Below, in pieces: positions 54,470-63,460 of a DNA stretch of 64,000 nt. The stretch covers positions 1 to 64,000 of the forward strand of contig NEWQ02000011.1 of NCBI GenBank assembly GCA_002869855.2, in the 5' to 3' direction. The first letter of the stretch is position 1. Every line of letters begins with the position of its first letter. The notes under the pieces were generated by a model. That model saw nothing but the letters and a program-made list of their open reading frames with translations. It had not been told where the DNA came from and did not search any database. The translations under genes and the position numbers were made by a program. This DNA comes from Nitrospira sp. CG24D (lineage in GTDB: Bacteria > Nitrospirota > Nitrospiria > Nitrospirales > Nitrospiraceae).

Positions 54470-57400
54470 CTAGAACGTCACCAAGATGGTATATGGCTGC
54501 TCGACAATCCGACCCTTGGCATCAGTCACCCGTACCCTCACGTTGCGACTGCCCGCTTGCGCGGCGGTCGGCGTCCAACTGATGAGGCCGGTTGTGGCGT
54601 TGATCGTCATACCTACCGGGCGGGTCACCAGGCTGTAGGTCAAGGGGTCCCCACTCGGCACAGCCGCCGCGGCCTGCACATCGTAGGTATATGGAGTAGC
54701 AACCTTTGCCGTCGTCACCGGCGTCGAATTGATCACCGGCGCTCCAGAAGCCACCGCAATGGTGAACAACTGCTCCGTGAACCGACCCTTGGCATCGGTC
54801 ACCCGCACTCTCACGTTGCGGTTGCCGGTCTGATTGGCAGCCGGCGTCCAGCTGATGAGACCGGTGCTGGCGTTGATCGTCATACCCGCCGGACGAACCG
54901 GTAAGCTGTAGGTCAGCGGCGCCCCAGTGAGCGTCATTGCCTCCAAATCGTAGACATAGGGTTCAGCCACCATGGCCGCCGTCACCGGCTGCGAAGTGAT
55001 GACCGGCGGTCCTGCGACGGTAAAATTCACCGTTAACGGAATCCCCGGCGTACCAGTCCCGTTGAGGCCGCTAAAGGGCGTGGCCGTCAAGGTATGCGGA
55101 CCGGGGTTCAAGGTCATCCCTGCGAAATCTCCGCCGTTGTTGCCCGGCATCGTATAGGGATTCGTGTTATCAGTCCGCGTCCTGTTCGTCGCGCCACTCA
55201 AGGTCAACACGACGCTTCTGACAGCTCCGGGAGCCGGGCTGCTCACGGTTGCTTCCACGTTGACCTGACAGTCTCCGCAGAGATCTCTCAGATCGACGAT
55301 GGCTGCGTTGGTCAATGGACCGATCACCACATCGTCGTTGGCATCGCGCAAGGTGAACCCGACGACGGCCGGTTTTGGTGGATCAACCGTCACCGAGTAG
55401 GACTGCGTGATAAAGGCTCCGCCCTGATCCTGCACCCGCACGATCACCGCGTTCAGTCCCACTTGAGCCTGCGTCGGCGTCCATTGCACGAGCCCGGTCG
55501 CACTGATCGTCATGCCTGCGGGAGCGGTCGGCAGGTTGTAGGAAAGGAGGTCGCCTGCATTCGGATCCGAGGCCAGCACTTGATAGACATAGAGCTGCAA
55601 GGCCGTCGCCGTGGTCACGGGGCTCGATGTGATCGTCGGGGCCTGGTTGCCCGTCGCGCCGGACATTTCGTCCGCGCCGATATCGGTGCGCACGCCCGTC
55701 GGCCTCGGCTGGCCGTCGTAATCGGCCGCCAGTAGAGTCGAGACCGTCAGCGCCGCGTTGTTGCCGGCATCGATCGCCGGTGAGTTCGCCGCCAGGTGGT
55801 AGCTACCGCCTGGCGTCAGCGGGCCGTAGTGCACGTCGATGAAATTGCCGCCTTCATCCAGCGCTGCGGCGCTCGCCAGCGTGGTGGTAAATTCGAGTTG
55901 TAAGATGGTGCCGTCCGGCTGCACAGACCCGAATCCGGGCGGCGCATTGAAGTAGGGATTCACAAAGACATCCGAAGTCCCGTCGGCCTTCATCACATCG
56001 ATCACCAGTTGATTCGACACATCGTACCCGATGGTGCCGTCGGTTAAGATGCCGTTCATCGGATGCAAGAGGAATCCCGCCCCTTCGGGCAGCACTCCTA
56101 GATCATGCACGCCGGCGGTCTTCAACTGGCCTTTCGGCGGATTCACTTGGGTGTCCACTTCCCAGAACATCGAGCGGTTATTCAAGACGATGTTGTTCTC
56201 CATCACGGGATCGGAGTAGCGCGCACATCCCGCCGCCTCTTGGAACGCCTGGCAGAGCCCGGCGCTGAAGCGGCTGGACACGACCCCGGCCGGTTGTGGA
56301 TTCGACACGTTCGGCACGCCGGCGCTGAACGCCATGCCCGCCGTCGCCGTACTGTCGTTGTGCGCGACAGTGTTGTTAATCATGTTGACCTTGGCGGCGT
56401 CTTGCATGGCGATGCCGCCACCGGACAGTCCGGCCACATTGTTCACGATGATATTGTTGAAGAGATTCACTTCGTACCAGGTCGAGTTGTTGGTCGGCGA
56501 GACCAACACGTCCAACCCGTTGATGCTCCGAAGCATGACACCCGCGCCGTCGCTGGTGCCCGCGTTGTTGCCCTGAATGAGGTTCGACGCGATGGTTACG
56601 GATCCCGCGCCCTCGCTGATCTGGAGCGGCCCACCGACGGCCGGCGCGCGGCCCGCCACGAGCAGTCCGCCGCCCGCGCCCGATCCGCCTAATCCGCCGA
56701 CCGATTGCACGAAGGTCTGGTTGAAGACGATCTTGTTCCGCGCGATCAGCCCGTTGGGGCTCAAGCCGAGATGCGCCACGCCGCCGCCGTCTTCCGTTGC
56801 GAAGTTGCCGCAGACGTAGTTGTCCATCAGTTGATAGTGATCGCTGCCGGCATAGAGGGCCACACCCGCGCCCGGCGCAAACAAGCTGCCGTTCTGCACG
56901 ATGTGATTGTGATGGATCGTGGCATGGTCGTTCTGCGCACTGACCGTCAAGGTCGGATCGCCCAGCCGGATGCCGCCGCCGTAGGTGCCTTGATTGTTGG
57001 CCACCTGGTTGTTGCTGATTTCAACGAATCGGGCATAGCCGTTCACCACGATGCCGGGCGACGTCACCGATCCGGCGACCGAGAACCCATCCACGCGGCC
57101 ATGCTGGCCGCTGGTGAAGATGCCGTCTTGCGCCCCAATAAAAACCCCCGCGCCTTCATCGATCTGGAACAGGCCAGTGCCGGCGAGGTAGCCACAGGTG
57201 CCACCCGTCGCCCCTTGAGTATTGTTCGCCTGACCAGGCAACAAGGCAATTTTTCCGGCCGGCGTGAGCGGACAGTTCACCAGGCTGTTCATCTTCTCCC
57301 GCCACGTCTGCAACTGTGTGGCCAAGGATTGGCTGGCAATGATGTGGGTCGAACCCGCGCCCCAGCCTTGCAGCTTCACCGGCTTGGTCATAATGAGCAT

Positions 57401-60400
57401 TTCGTAATAGGTACCGGGTTGCACCAGAATCAGGTCACCCGGATTCGCGAGATCAAGTTGCGCTTGAATCGACTGACCCGACGCGACCATACGGACAGCC
57501 GGAATGCCGGCATTGCCGACTGTGACGGTGACGGAGTTGAGGGACGATAGTCCGCTGTCCGCCCGTGTCACGACCAACTGGCCGGTCTGAGCCGCCAATG
57601 GGACATCGGCAGTAATCACGTTGTTCGACCAGGCGATGTTCTCTAAGGGAATCCCGCCGATCGTCACTTGACCGGGAGCGTCCCCGAACCCGAAGTCCCG
57701 CGTGATGACTGCGCCAAAATTCCCTTCGGTTCTGATCGCGTTAGGATCCGGCACCTGAACCGATCCAACCGACGTAATCGTGAGCTGGCGGCTGGTATCA
57801 GCATCGGCAATGAATGGACCGACGTTGCCCGGTCCGGTGACGGAGAAGACCTTCGGCGTCTTATCCGCGCAGTCGCAATCGGTCTGCACGTTGCCGTTGC
57901 CGACAAACGCGGCAATCTGCACGATGGGCGTATCGGCGTACGTTGTGGTGCCCGGCAGGTAGTGCAACGTCCAACAGGTCTGGCCGTAATGCTTGTTGTA
58001 GAACGGATCAATGACCATCTGCCCCGACACCGGATCCTGGATCGGCCCTGGATTATTGAGGCAGGCCTGCAGCATCTGCGGCGAGACGCCGCTCGGCGTC
58101 GGCGCGTTGATGGTGTAGGTCGAGGGCAGCATCGCATTGTAGGTGCCGAATTGATCGGTATAGACCCGGACCACTTCCTTCCCTGTCCAGTCGCGGAAGG
58201 AAATGGGCAACCAGGACGGCGCCGCCTTTTCGCTGAAGTTCGGCGAAAGCGGATCGAACTCGTTGGCCAGATCGTTCAAGACGAACCCGGTCACCTGCGC
58301 CGCCAGCGGCACCTCGGTGAACATGAAAAAGTTCGCCGCGGCATTCTGGCCGCTGGTGAGCAGCACGACCTTCCGGTCGCACAGCGGTGTGTTGATGCCT
58401 GCATTCGGCGCAGCGACGCCCGGAAACAACGTCAGATTCGCGGGGACCGGCGCATTTCGCGTACCCACGCACGCCGGCGGCAGCGCCAGAGGGCTGACGA
58501 TCGACGCATTGCCGAAGTCCACGTTCTTGTCTTCTTCTTTCTGGTATTCATAGCCTTTGGGAGTGAGGGCTTCGACGATGTACTGACCTGCCACGAGTGT
58601 CACCGCGGTTCCACCGGACGACCGTCCCGTCGGCACATAGGAGGTAAAAGCATAGCCGCCATCGAACACGGCCGGGCGCGCCTGATTGAAATTCCGCAGA
58701 CCATCGTAGCATTTGCCGTTCTGATGGAAGGGATCGGCTGGATTTCCAGGGCAGCCGGTCGGATTGTTGTCGTCCCAACTGTCGGTCGTGGCGATCTGCA
58801 CCGCATCGCCGGCATTGAAGACGAACGTCGGATCGTTGATACCCGCAATACCGCCAATATCATTTCGCTTCACGTCCTCCGGCCCCATCTCTCCGCCGTT
58901 CGACCAGCCGAAGGGGTAGTGATCCGCATCGGCCAGATCCATGGCCCCGTTGCCGTTCACGTCGTCAATGACCTTGTCGCCGTTCAGATCCCGGTAGAGG
59001 AATACGGGAACACGGGGAATGCCCGGCTCCCAGGTTTCAGCTGCGGCGTAGCGAGGATCATCCTCCGCGCGCGTGGTGGCGTATTGGACGATGCCGCTGA
59101 TTCCACCATTCTCGCCGGGCGAATAATTCTTCTTGCCCCATTCAAACTTGTTCGTCGTGCCGAGGAATGATTGAAAGCCTTGGAGCAACACCGGCCCGGT
59201 TTCGGTTCTTGTCGTGGAAACCCCGTCGGCTTGAATTTGTGGCGTCAGTTTTTCGCCTGGAACAACCGGTCCGCCGGCGTCGACGGTGACCGTAACACCT
59301 GTCGCCTTGAAGCGGGCAAAATCGACTTCGGCCACTTGCCAGCTGAAGAAGGGGAAGATTTCGTCGAACGGCACATAGCCCGTCGTATCAGTCGGAAACG
59401 ACTGGTAAATCGTGCCGTCGCGGAACCGCAGGTTCACCACCTGGTCACGGATGCCGACTTCTGTCTCCTGCCGGACCCCGTCGCCATTCGCATCGAAAAA
59501 GACATAGTGATCCTGAGCTCCGAACCAGCGGAACACGCCCACATCGCCAAGATCCAGATTTCCGCCGGTTACGGTCACCGGCACGAGCGCAAAAATGTTA
59601 TCGAGAAATTGATCCCATACCGCAAGTTGGTACGAGCCGTCCGGCACGTTGGGAATGGTGAAGGTGCTGTCCGAGTTGCAGGCCGCGACATAGAGGCCTC
59701 TGCCCGCGCGGCCCAATTGAAACTCATTCAAACCGATCCAGCAGCCTAGCAACGGATGGCCCTTGTGCATCGTATAGTCGGGGGGCCGGGACATGTGCAT
59801 ATTAACGATGCGCCCGGTAATACTGCTGCTCCCCTGGCCGAGCAACGGGGCGCCCTGAGGGGTCAGCACATAGCCTGGCTGTACATAACCGAATTCGGCA
59901 TGGTGCCCGGCCGGGCCGAGTTCGAACATGTAGCGGGGTTCATTGGCATGGACCCAGGCATCGATCGTCTTCGTGCCTTCGATGGTCGCGGTCTGCTGAT
60001 AATTCAATCCCACCACCGGCGTGATCGTGATGCCGTATTTCCCCGGCGCGAGTCCCTTGATCAGGGCCTCGCCGACTTTAAGATTGTAGGGATTTCCTGC
60101 GCCATTGTTGGCGAGGGCGAAATCGATCTCTCCCTGTGTCATCGTGGTGACAATGCCGTTGCCAAGCAAGTCGGGAGTGAGCCCGTCGGCTTGATAGGTC
60201 GTGCCCAGCGGATTGCCCATTGCGTCGGTCAAAATCTGGCCACCGGCATCAGCAATCGCGACATTGAATCCGCCCAATCCGCGCTCACCTTGATCGAACG
60301 CGTTGTTAATGGGCGCAAGGTCCTCGAACGCCATGACGAAAATCTGCGCGGTGGGAATCCGTTGTTTCGGCACCACCACAGTAAGCGCGGTCTGTCCCGG

Positions 60401-60865
60401 CGCAATCGCACCGCCGTTGATCGAATAACAATTCTCCGGCGCCGACGCGGGGTTCGCACAATGCGGCAGCACGGACACGAAATATTTCTTGGTCGCATCG
60501 GGAATCGTAATGATCGCCTGGCTGCCCGCCACATCACCCTTGTCCACGGGAGGCATGTAACTCTTATGGAAATTGGTCGAGAGGGTGTTGGCGGAGATGT
60601 TCGTGCCGGGAACGCAGGGGCGGTTCGCGTCGGCTCCTGTTGGATCGCAGGAAACCCCTTGCTTGGCGTCATACATCAGATTTTCCTGCAGCAACCAGCG
60701 GAAGCCCGGCGCGATAGGCAGTCCGTCGCTGCCTTGCACCGTGACGGTGACGGTCGGCGGCGTCTGCGCTGATACGCTTGCCGGCGCTGCCAGGGCGCAT
60801 ATACACGCGGCCGCCATTCCCAGCTGCGTTGCAACTCTGCCAAACATTCGGCTCATCCCTTCCAT
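54470..60865 (-). CDS. Giant exported protein: SdrD-like, IPT/TIG, parallel beta-helix and Ig (He_PIG) domains
   Basis: From ATG 60865 (AGGAGG eight bases upstream) a 2131-residue protein is read. A signal peptide (about 1-34, SVSAQ) is followed by beta-sandwich modules including an SdrD_B-like part with FFDANGDGVRQETEVGIRDQ (about 465-485). Then come an IPT/TIG-like domain, a long right-handed parallel beta-helix (about 1180-1560, repeated VxxNxxxxNxGxYGGGI and GSDHYQLMDN), an LPxTG-free linker DYDGQPRPTGVRTDIGADE, and Ig-like domains; the last two He_PIG repeats share GMTINA-TGLISWTP. It is likely a secreted or surface scaffold or polysaccharide-binding protein. No membrane anchor or catalytic residue is evident. 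It is first in the oxidase operon. Confidence 0.9.
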   Translation of the reverse strand: MEGMSRMFGRVATQLGMAAACICALAAPASVSAQTPPTVTVTVQGSDGLPIAPGFRWLLQENLMYDAKQGVSCDPTGADANRPCVPGTNISANTLSTNFHKSYMPPVDKGDVAGSQAIITIPDATKKYFVSVLPHCANPASAPENCYSINGGAIAPGQTALTVVVPKQRIPTAQIFVMAFEDLAPINNAFDQGERGLGGFNVAIADAGGQILTDAMGNPLGTTYQADGLTPDLLGNGIVTTMTQGEIDFALANNGAGNPYNLKVGEALIKGLAPGKYGITITPVVGLNYQQTATIEGTKTIDAWVHANEPRYMFELGPAGHHAEFGYVQPGYVLTPQGAPLLGQGSSSITGRIVNMHMSRPPDYTMHKGHPLLGCWIGLNEFQLGRAGRGLYVAACNSDSTFTIPNVPDGSYQLAVWDQFLDNIFALVPVTVTGGNLDLGDVGVFRWFGAQDHYVFFDANGDGVRQETEVGIRDQVVNLRFRDGTIYQSFPTDTTGYVPFDEIFPFFSWQVAEVDFARFKATGVTVTVDAGGPVVPGEKLTPQIQADGVSTTRTETGPVLLQGFQSFLGTTNKFEWGKKNYSPGENGGISGIVQYATTRAEDDPRYAAAETWEPGIPRVPVFLYRDLNGDKVIDDVNGNGAMDLADADHYPFGWSNGGEMGPEDVKRNDIGGIAGINDPTFVFNAGDAVQIATTDSWDDNNPTGCPGNPADPFHQNGKCYDGLRNFNQARPAVFDGGYAFTSYVPTGRSSGGTAVTLVAGQYIVEALTPKGYEYQKEEDKNVDFGNASIVSPLALPPACVGTRNAPVPANLTLFPGVAAPNAGINTPLCDRKVVLLTSGQNAAANFFMFTEVPLAAQVTGFVLNDLANEFDPLSPNFSEKAAPSWLPISFRDWTGKEVVRVYTDQFGTYNAMLPSTYTINAPTPSGVSPQMLQACLNNPGPIQDPVSGQMVIDPFYNKHYGQTCWTLHYLPGTTTYADTPIVQIAAFVGNGNVQTDCDCADKTPKVFSVTGPGNVGPFIADADTSRQLTITSVGSVQVPDPNAIRTEGNFGAVITRDFGFGDAPGQVTIGGIPLENIAWSNNVITADVPLAAQTGQLVVTRADSGLSSLNSVTVTVGNAGIPAVRMVASGQSIQAQLDLANPGDLILVQPGTYYEMLIMTKPVKLQGWGAGSTHIIASQSLATQLQTWREKMNSLVNCPLTPAGKIALLPGQANNTQGATGGTCGYLAGTGLFQIDEGAGVFIGAQDGIFTSGQHGRVDGFSVAGSVTSPGIVVNGYARFVEISNNQVANNQGTYGGGIRLGDPTLTVSAQNDHATIHHNHIVQNGSLFAPGAGVALYAGSDHYQLMDNYVCGNFATEDGGGVAHLGLSPNGLIARNKIVFNQTFVQSVGGLGGSGAGGGLLVAGRAPAVGGPLQISEGAGSVTIASNLIQGNNAGTSDGAGVMLRSINGLDVLVSPTNNSTWYEVNLFNNIIVNNVAGLSGGGIAMQDAAKVNMINNTVAHNDSTATAGMAFSAGVPNVSNPQPAGVVSSRFSAGLCQAFQEAAGCARYSDPVMENNIVLNNRSMFWEVDTQVNPPKGQLKTAGVHDLGVLPEGAGFLLHPMNGILTDGTIGYDVSNQLVIDVMKADGTSDVFVNPYFNAPPGFGSVQPDGTILQLEFTTTLASAAALDEGGNFIDVHYGPLTPGGSYHLAANSPAIDAGNNAALTVSTLLAADYDGQPRPTGVRTDIGADEMSGATGNQAPTITSSPVTTATALQLYVYQVLASDPNAGDLLSYNLPTAPAGMTISATGLVQWTPTQAQVGLNAVIVRVQDQGGAFITQSYSVTVDPPKPAVVGFTLRDANDDVVIGPLTNAAIVDLRDLCGDCQVNVEATVSSPAPGAVRSVVLTLSGATNRTRTDNTNPYTMPGNNGGDFAGMTLNPGPHTLTATPFSGLNGTGTPGIPLTVNFTVAGPPVITSQPVTAAMVAEPYVYDLEAMTLTGAPLTYSLPVRPAGMTINASTGLISWTPAANQTGNRNVRVRVTDAKGRFTEQLFTIAVASGAPVINSTPVTTAKVATPYTYDVQAAAAVPSGDPLTYSLVTRPVGMTINATTGLISWTPTAAQAGSRNVRVRVTDAKGRIVEQPYTILVTF

Positions 60866-61493
60866 GACCACTCCCTCCTCAGTTCCTGTAAGTGACTTCC
60901 GTCATAACTCCAACCCGCATAACTCGTCACGGTCCCTCATGTCCCGCATAGATTGATGATGATTTGGCGATAAGCTCCCGCAACTCTGTGATGGCTGCCG
61001 TTCCAACTGAATCTCGTTCTGTGTTTCGTTGACCATCCATTCGCTCACCTATATTTTTCTTTCTGTGACTACCTGCTGATGGTTACTCATGTGTGCACAG
61101 GTATACAGGCCTTCGTCTTCTGGACGCAGTCGTGCGACTACGCCTTGTTGCGCAGCGAGCTACCCAATTAGGCATGCGAAGACTACTGCCTACTTTTGAG
61201 GGGAGAAAGCCTCTGTCAGAGGGATCGTGAGAGGAACTTTGATGAGCCCATCAGCCGAGACCGCATGCGAGTTCACGAGAAGACCGCAAGCTGTCCGGGA
61301 AGGTGAAATGAACGACCACTATGGGGAGTGCCGGAATACGTCCTTTTTTCAGAAATCGACTCTTGCGGAGTTCACCCGAAACAGAAAAACCGGCACCTGG
61401 TAGGAATACGAGGTTGGGGCAATCCTGACTCCTCGCCTCTGATGTTCTGCAAGACGCGAGAGACTTCAGGAGTTGGAGAATAGATACATGGGA
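60866..61493. other. Long intergenic region upstream of the giant protein
   Basis: About 630 bp without a credible gene. It holds the shared promoter-like element at 61100-61203. Between that element and the ATG (about 230 nt) would be the mRNA leader; TATAGGT at about 61047-61053 and a GTTATG direct repeat at about 60905-60925 are seen on the minus strand but no certain second promoter. The stretch 61210-61490 shows nothing that I can name. Confidence 0.5.
61100..61203 (-). promoter_or_regulatory. Shared promoter-like element, copy B, before the giant-protein operon
   Basis: In minus-strand terms: a -10-like TATACC (61105-61100), a perfect dyad AGTCG-N2-CGACT (61139-61128) centred about 40 bp before the predicted start near 61093, an adjoining CAACAAGGCGT, and CCCCTCAAAAGTA (61203-61191) upstream. 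It matches copy A at 46545-46663 in order and orientation. A dyad near -41 is the usual place for a class II transcription activator. Confidence 0.6.
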
Positions 61494-62114
61494 TTACGGA
61501 GCGCTCCTGCTGAGCACAGCACGGGATCTTGCCGGCTTCCACTCTTTGACTAACCGCTTGGCTTGCGCCAGCTGATCCGGCTGTAACTGCTCGACCAGTG
61601 TGGCACGTTGTTGATCGGCCTCCTGATCACCCTGGCCGGCGGACAGCGCCAGCCACAGGTAGGCTTGCATCTTGTCCGGCGATACACCCTGGCCGCCGGT
61701 GACGAGGGTTCGGCCTAAGCTCGATTGCGCGGGAGCAAAACCTTGCGAAGCCGCGCGTTGCCACCACTGCACCGCAGCCTGTTCACTCTTCGGCATTCCC
61801 GTGCCATTCCAGGCATTGTTCCCGAGCAGATATTGGGAGAACGCATCACCTTGTTCCGCCGCTCGCATATACCATCGGACAGCCTCGACCTTGTCGATCG
61901 GCACCTCTCGCCCACGATCGTAGGCCTGGGCCAATGCAAACTGTGCTTCGACATTTCCTTTTTCCGCCTGCGCGCGCAACTGCTGCATCGCCGCGTTCCC
62001 CTTGGCAGGTGCTTCGCTCACCGGTTTGCCATGGGTCGCTGGGACGGTGCGCGCCCCTCCGCATGCGCTTACCAGGAACACGCTCGCACAGACGATGATC
62101 AGACGACTCCGCAT
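61494..62114 (-). CDS. Sel1-repeat lipoprotein
   Basis: The 206-residue protein has a lipobox (LVSAC, cysteine about residue 18) and about four Sel1-like repeats (about residues 50-165) with the pattern AQxxLGxxYxxGxGVPxDxxxAxxWYxxAAxxG; seen here as ALAQAYDRGREVPIDKVEAVRWYMRAAEQG split over one repeat. Such repeats bind proteins in signalling or secretion. GGAGG lies five bases before the ATG at 62114. It follows the FAD/ferredoxin oxidoreductase by about 20 bp, so the genes are probably co-transcribed. Confidence 0.9.
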   Translation of the reverse strand: MRSRLIIVCASVFLVSACGGARTVPATHGKPVSEAPAKGNAAMQQLRAQAEKGNVEAQFALAQAYDRGREVPIDKVEAVRWYMRAAEQGDAFSQYLLGNNAWNGTGMPKSEQAAVQWWQRAASQGFAPAQSSLGRTLVTGGQGVSPDKMQAYLWLALSAGQGDQEADQQRATLVEQLQPDQLAQAKRLVKEWKPARSRAVLSRSAP

Positions 62115-62134
62115 ACATGCCTCCATGCGAACGA

Positions 62135-63445
62135 TTACTTCGGGACGACCTGACCGTAGTAGGTATCCACCATCACGCCCATTTCTTTCAGCATCGGCGT
62201 CGGGAGCGTGCCGCCGGCACAGACAATCATGGCATCATTCTTCAGCACCACGGATTGCCCTTCGTGATCAAGCGTCACCGCGTCTTTACCAATCTCTTTG
62301 ACATTCGCATTCACAAACACGGTGATCTTCTTTTCCGCCACGCACTGCTTTAATTGCTGGCGATTCTTGTCTTTCGGTCGGGTAAAGATTTCATCTCCGC
62401 GGCAGGAGATCGTGACAGTCGTCCCCTTCTCCCCGGCAATCGCCAGCGCCGCTTCCGCCGCGCTGTCTCCCCCACCAACTACCAACACATGCATATTCCG
62501 ATATTGTTCGGCATCGATCAAGCGATAGACGACTTTCGGCTGTTCTTCCCCTGGGACACCCAGCTTGCGCGGAGTGCCGCGCCGACCGATCGCAAGGAGA
62601 ACGTTTACCGTCTTGTATTCCGCTTTGGAGGTCTTCACGACGAAGCTGTTACCGACTTTCTTCAGCGAATCCATCCGCTCCATGAAATTGATCTTCAGAC
62701 CGGTTTGTTTGATGACCTTGTTCCAAAATTCAAGCAGCTCTTCTTTGCTGATTTCGTACTTGCTAAACTTTCCGACAATAGGCAGTGTCATGGGCGCCGT
62801 CATCGCCACCTTTGCCCGCGGGTATTGATAGACGGAGCCGCCGAGGCCGTCTTCCTGCTCGATGGTCACAAATCGCAGCCCCGCTTCCTTCGCAGCCAAA
62901 GACGCGGAGATCCCGGCTGGCCCGGAACCGACGATGACCACATCCAATTCGCTCCCCTTGCTGCGCTTCTTCGCGATCGTCTGAACGGCCCGCTGTCCCT
63001 GATCCACGCCTTTCCGAATCAGTCCCATCCCTCCGAGTTCGCCGGCGATGAAGATGCCCGGCACATTCGTTTCGAATGTAGGCTTGATTTGCGGAATATC
63101 GATGCCGCGTTTTTCGGTACCGAACACCAGCGAAATCGCCTCGACCGGACAGGCCGTCTCACAAGCGCCATGGCCGATACAGTGGTCGGGTTGAACAAGC
63201 ACCGCCTTTCTCCCGACAAGCCCCAATGCATGTTCAGGACAGGCTTTGAGACAGGCCCCTGAGCCGATACATTTGTTGGTATCAATGACGGGATGCAAGG
63301 TGAGCGGCTCGGGGATTCCGGACTTCTTGGCTTCTTCAAGACGGCTGCGGTGATGTATCTCCGTTTTCCGGTGGCGGCGCAGATAGAACAGCAGCGCCAC
63401 GAGAAGCGGCAAGAGATAGAGCCATGCGGGTGACGAAAAGGACAT
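62135..63445 (-). CDS. Membrane-anchored ferredoxin-like and FAD/NAD(P)-binding oxidoreductase
   Basis: This 436-residue protein has an N-terminal transmembrane helix (about residues 5-25) and a ferredoxin-like insert with CIGSGACLKACP and CIGHGACETACP (about 58-115). A thioredoxin-reductase/YpdA-like flavin domain follows with VIVGSGPAGISAS and a second Rossmann motif LVVGGGDSAAEAA. In each ferredoxin motif the usual second Cys is replaced (Ser, His). The disulfide motif of thioredoxin reductase is absent. It may link NAD(P)H or quinol to a haem or thiol pathway. GGAGG is seven bases before ATG 63445. It follows the CcmI-like gene by 15 bp. Confidence 0.88.
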   Translation of the reverse strand: MSFSSPAWLYLLPLLVALLFYLRRHRKTEIHHRSRLEEAKKSGIPEPLTLHPVIDTNKCIGSGACLKACPEHALGLVGRKAVLVQPDHCIGHGACETACPVEAISLVFGTEKRGIDIPQIKPTFETNVPGIFIAGELGGMGLIRKGVDQGQRAVQTIAKKRSKGSELDVVIVGSGPAGISASLAAKEAGLRFVTIEQEDGLGGSVYQYPRAKVAMTAPMTLPIVGKFSKYEISKEELLEFWNKVIKQTGLKINFMERMDSLKKVGNSFVVKTSKAEYKTVNVLLAIGRRGTPRKLGVPGEEQPKVVYRLIDAEQYRNMHVLVVGGGDSAAEAALAIAGEKGTTVTISCRGDEIFTRPKDKNRQQLKQCVAEKKITVFVNANVKEIGKDAVTLDHEGQSVVLKNDAMIVCAGGTLPTPMLKEMGVMVDTYYGQVVPK

Positions 63446-63460
63446 CGGCAAACCTCCGCC

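Noticed and set aside
57668..59170. 500-codon plus-strand frame inside the giant protein gene
   Set aside because: Antisense shadow; Arg/His-rich without domains, while the minus-strand frame has continuous domains and a signal peptide.
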